Made by a program: the position numbers and the translations under genes
Source: an uncultured Eubacteriales bacterium
GTDB lineage: Bacteria > Bacillota > Clostridia > Oscillospirales > Oscillospiraceae
DNA length: 15,521 nucleotides
NCBI GenBank assembly: GCA_900545925.1
Contig: URAZ01000062.1
Span: 1 to 15,521 of the forward strand
Direction of reading: 5' to 3'
The notes under the pieces: model-generated
The model's input: the letters and a program-made list of their open reading frames with translations, nothing else
The model's database searches: none
Told to the model about the DNA's origin: nothing
In this document: in pieces, positions 15,010 through 15,521 of the stretch
How positions within the stretch are numbered: the stretch's first letter is position 1
Layout: each line of letters opens with the position of its first letter

Positions 15010-15521
15010 TTTTTTCAAAACAGGCTGTTCAAACAGCGATTTTCTGTCGGATCAAATAGGGGGACTTTTCAAAACCGCCAACGACGCATTTTCGAGTGAA
15101 CATTTTGTGAACTTTTGCGAAAAGGGTTCTAAAAAGTGCGTTCTCGCTGCCTACCACATGAGAGACTTTTTCGGAGGGGTTCGAACAGGCAACGCAGGCG
15201 CGGAAATGTAAATGATCTGTGAATTTTCTCGAAAGGGCTTCTAAAAATTGCTTTCCCGTGGCCTATGCAGTGAGGGGATTTTTTCGAAGGGACACCGCTC
15301 AAAACGCAAAAATCTGTCGGATCAAATAGAGGGCGTTATTGCTGGACGTAAAATATCTTCCCCTCTGAATAAGAAAATTTGCGAAGGAGGGTAACAAAAA
15401 CGGCTTTTAGTGTCGGATTAAATAGGGAGATGTTTTGACCGGCGAAAAAATTTCCGAATTTTTTGAAAACAGGCTGTCAAAACTGCGATTTTTATCCCTA
15501 CTAGTAATGAGAGGATTTTTT
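15010..15521. repeat. array of six degenerate repeat units with two alternative cores
   Basis: This non-coding stretch follows the operon and runs off the window. Each unit begins with a T-run and an AT-rich leader of about 35 bases (T-rich, GAAAAGG-like, then AAAAC-GCG-TTTT), at 15010, 15113, 15223, 15279, 15377 and 15458. It then ends in one of two cores. Core X, TGTCGGATCAAATAGGGGG, is at 15045-15063, 15315-15333 (one mismatch) and 15411-15429 (a few mismatches). Core Y resembles CCTACNANTAATGAGAGGATTTTT and is at 15150-15171, 15261-15284 and 15495-15521. The order is X-Y-Y-X-X-Y. All reading frames are interrupted. The first leader contains a GCTGTT/AACAGC palindrome (15024-15037). I cannot assign a known repeat family. 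Confidence 0.6.

Noticed and set aside
15010..15521. CRISPR array
   Set aside because: Units are degenerate, with unequal spacing of 54-111 bases and similar rather than unique inter-repeat sequence; no cas genes are in the window.

Overview
The window looks like chromosomal or integrated accessory DNA of a fairly GC-rich Clostridia member, most likely a gut Oscillospiraceae/Ruminococcaceae relative. This rests on the MobP-type relaxase with Sel1 repeats, the AP2-type tyrosine integrase, strong AGGAGG ribosome sites and the CUT1 sugar importer linked to plant-polysaccharide enzymes. The taxonomic placement is inference.

Bases 1-3541 are the right-hand part of an integrative/mobilizable element: the tail of an unknown gene, a small unknown ORF, a relaxase gene (298-2251) inactivated by one frameshift and one in-frame TGA, and an apparently intact tyrosine integrase (2387-3541). 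Bases 3542-3979 carry no gene but hold a recombination-site-like structure: the 3' half of a tRNA-Pro gene (minus strand) with a strong hairpin on its 3' side, flanked at roughly equal distances by two pairs of GTTTGGGTC repeats. Arm repeats on both sides of the core, with no tRNA 5' half, make it look like attP or a tandem-element junction rather than a simple attL or attR.

Bases 3980-14844 form an arabinan/arabino-oligosaccharide utilisation locus. A divergent ArsR-like regulator with a large C-terminal domain faces an operon encoding a lipoprotein sugar-binding protein, two CUT1 permeases, a cytoplasmic GH43 enzyme, a secreted GH93-like exo-arabinanase with CBM13 and CBM42 modules, a cytoplasmic GH2 enzyme and an SGNH esterase. 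The model is outside cleavage by the GH93-like enzyme, import of short arabino-oligosaccharides, then trimming and possibly deacylation inside. No ATPase subunit is present, so a shared MsmX-type ATPase is presumed. The divergent spacer has a good sigma-A promoter followed by a 13-bp perfect inverted repeat, the best operator candidate. The GH93-like gene is clearly more AT-rich than its neighbours and looks like a later insertion into the operon.

After a strong terminator at 14918-14960, the last 520 bases are non-coding and contain six degenerate repeat units of about 54-111 bp that share an AT-rich leader and end in one of two alternative cores. The array runs off the window and its function is unknown.
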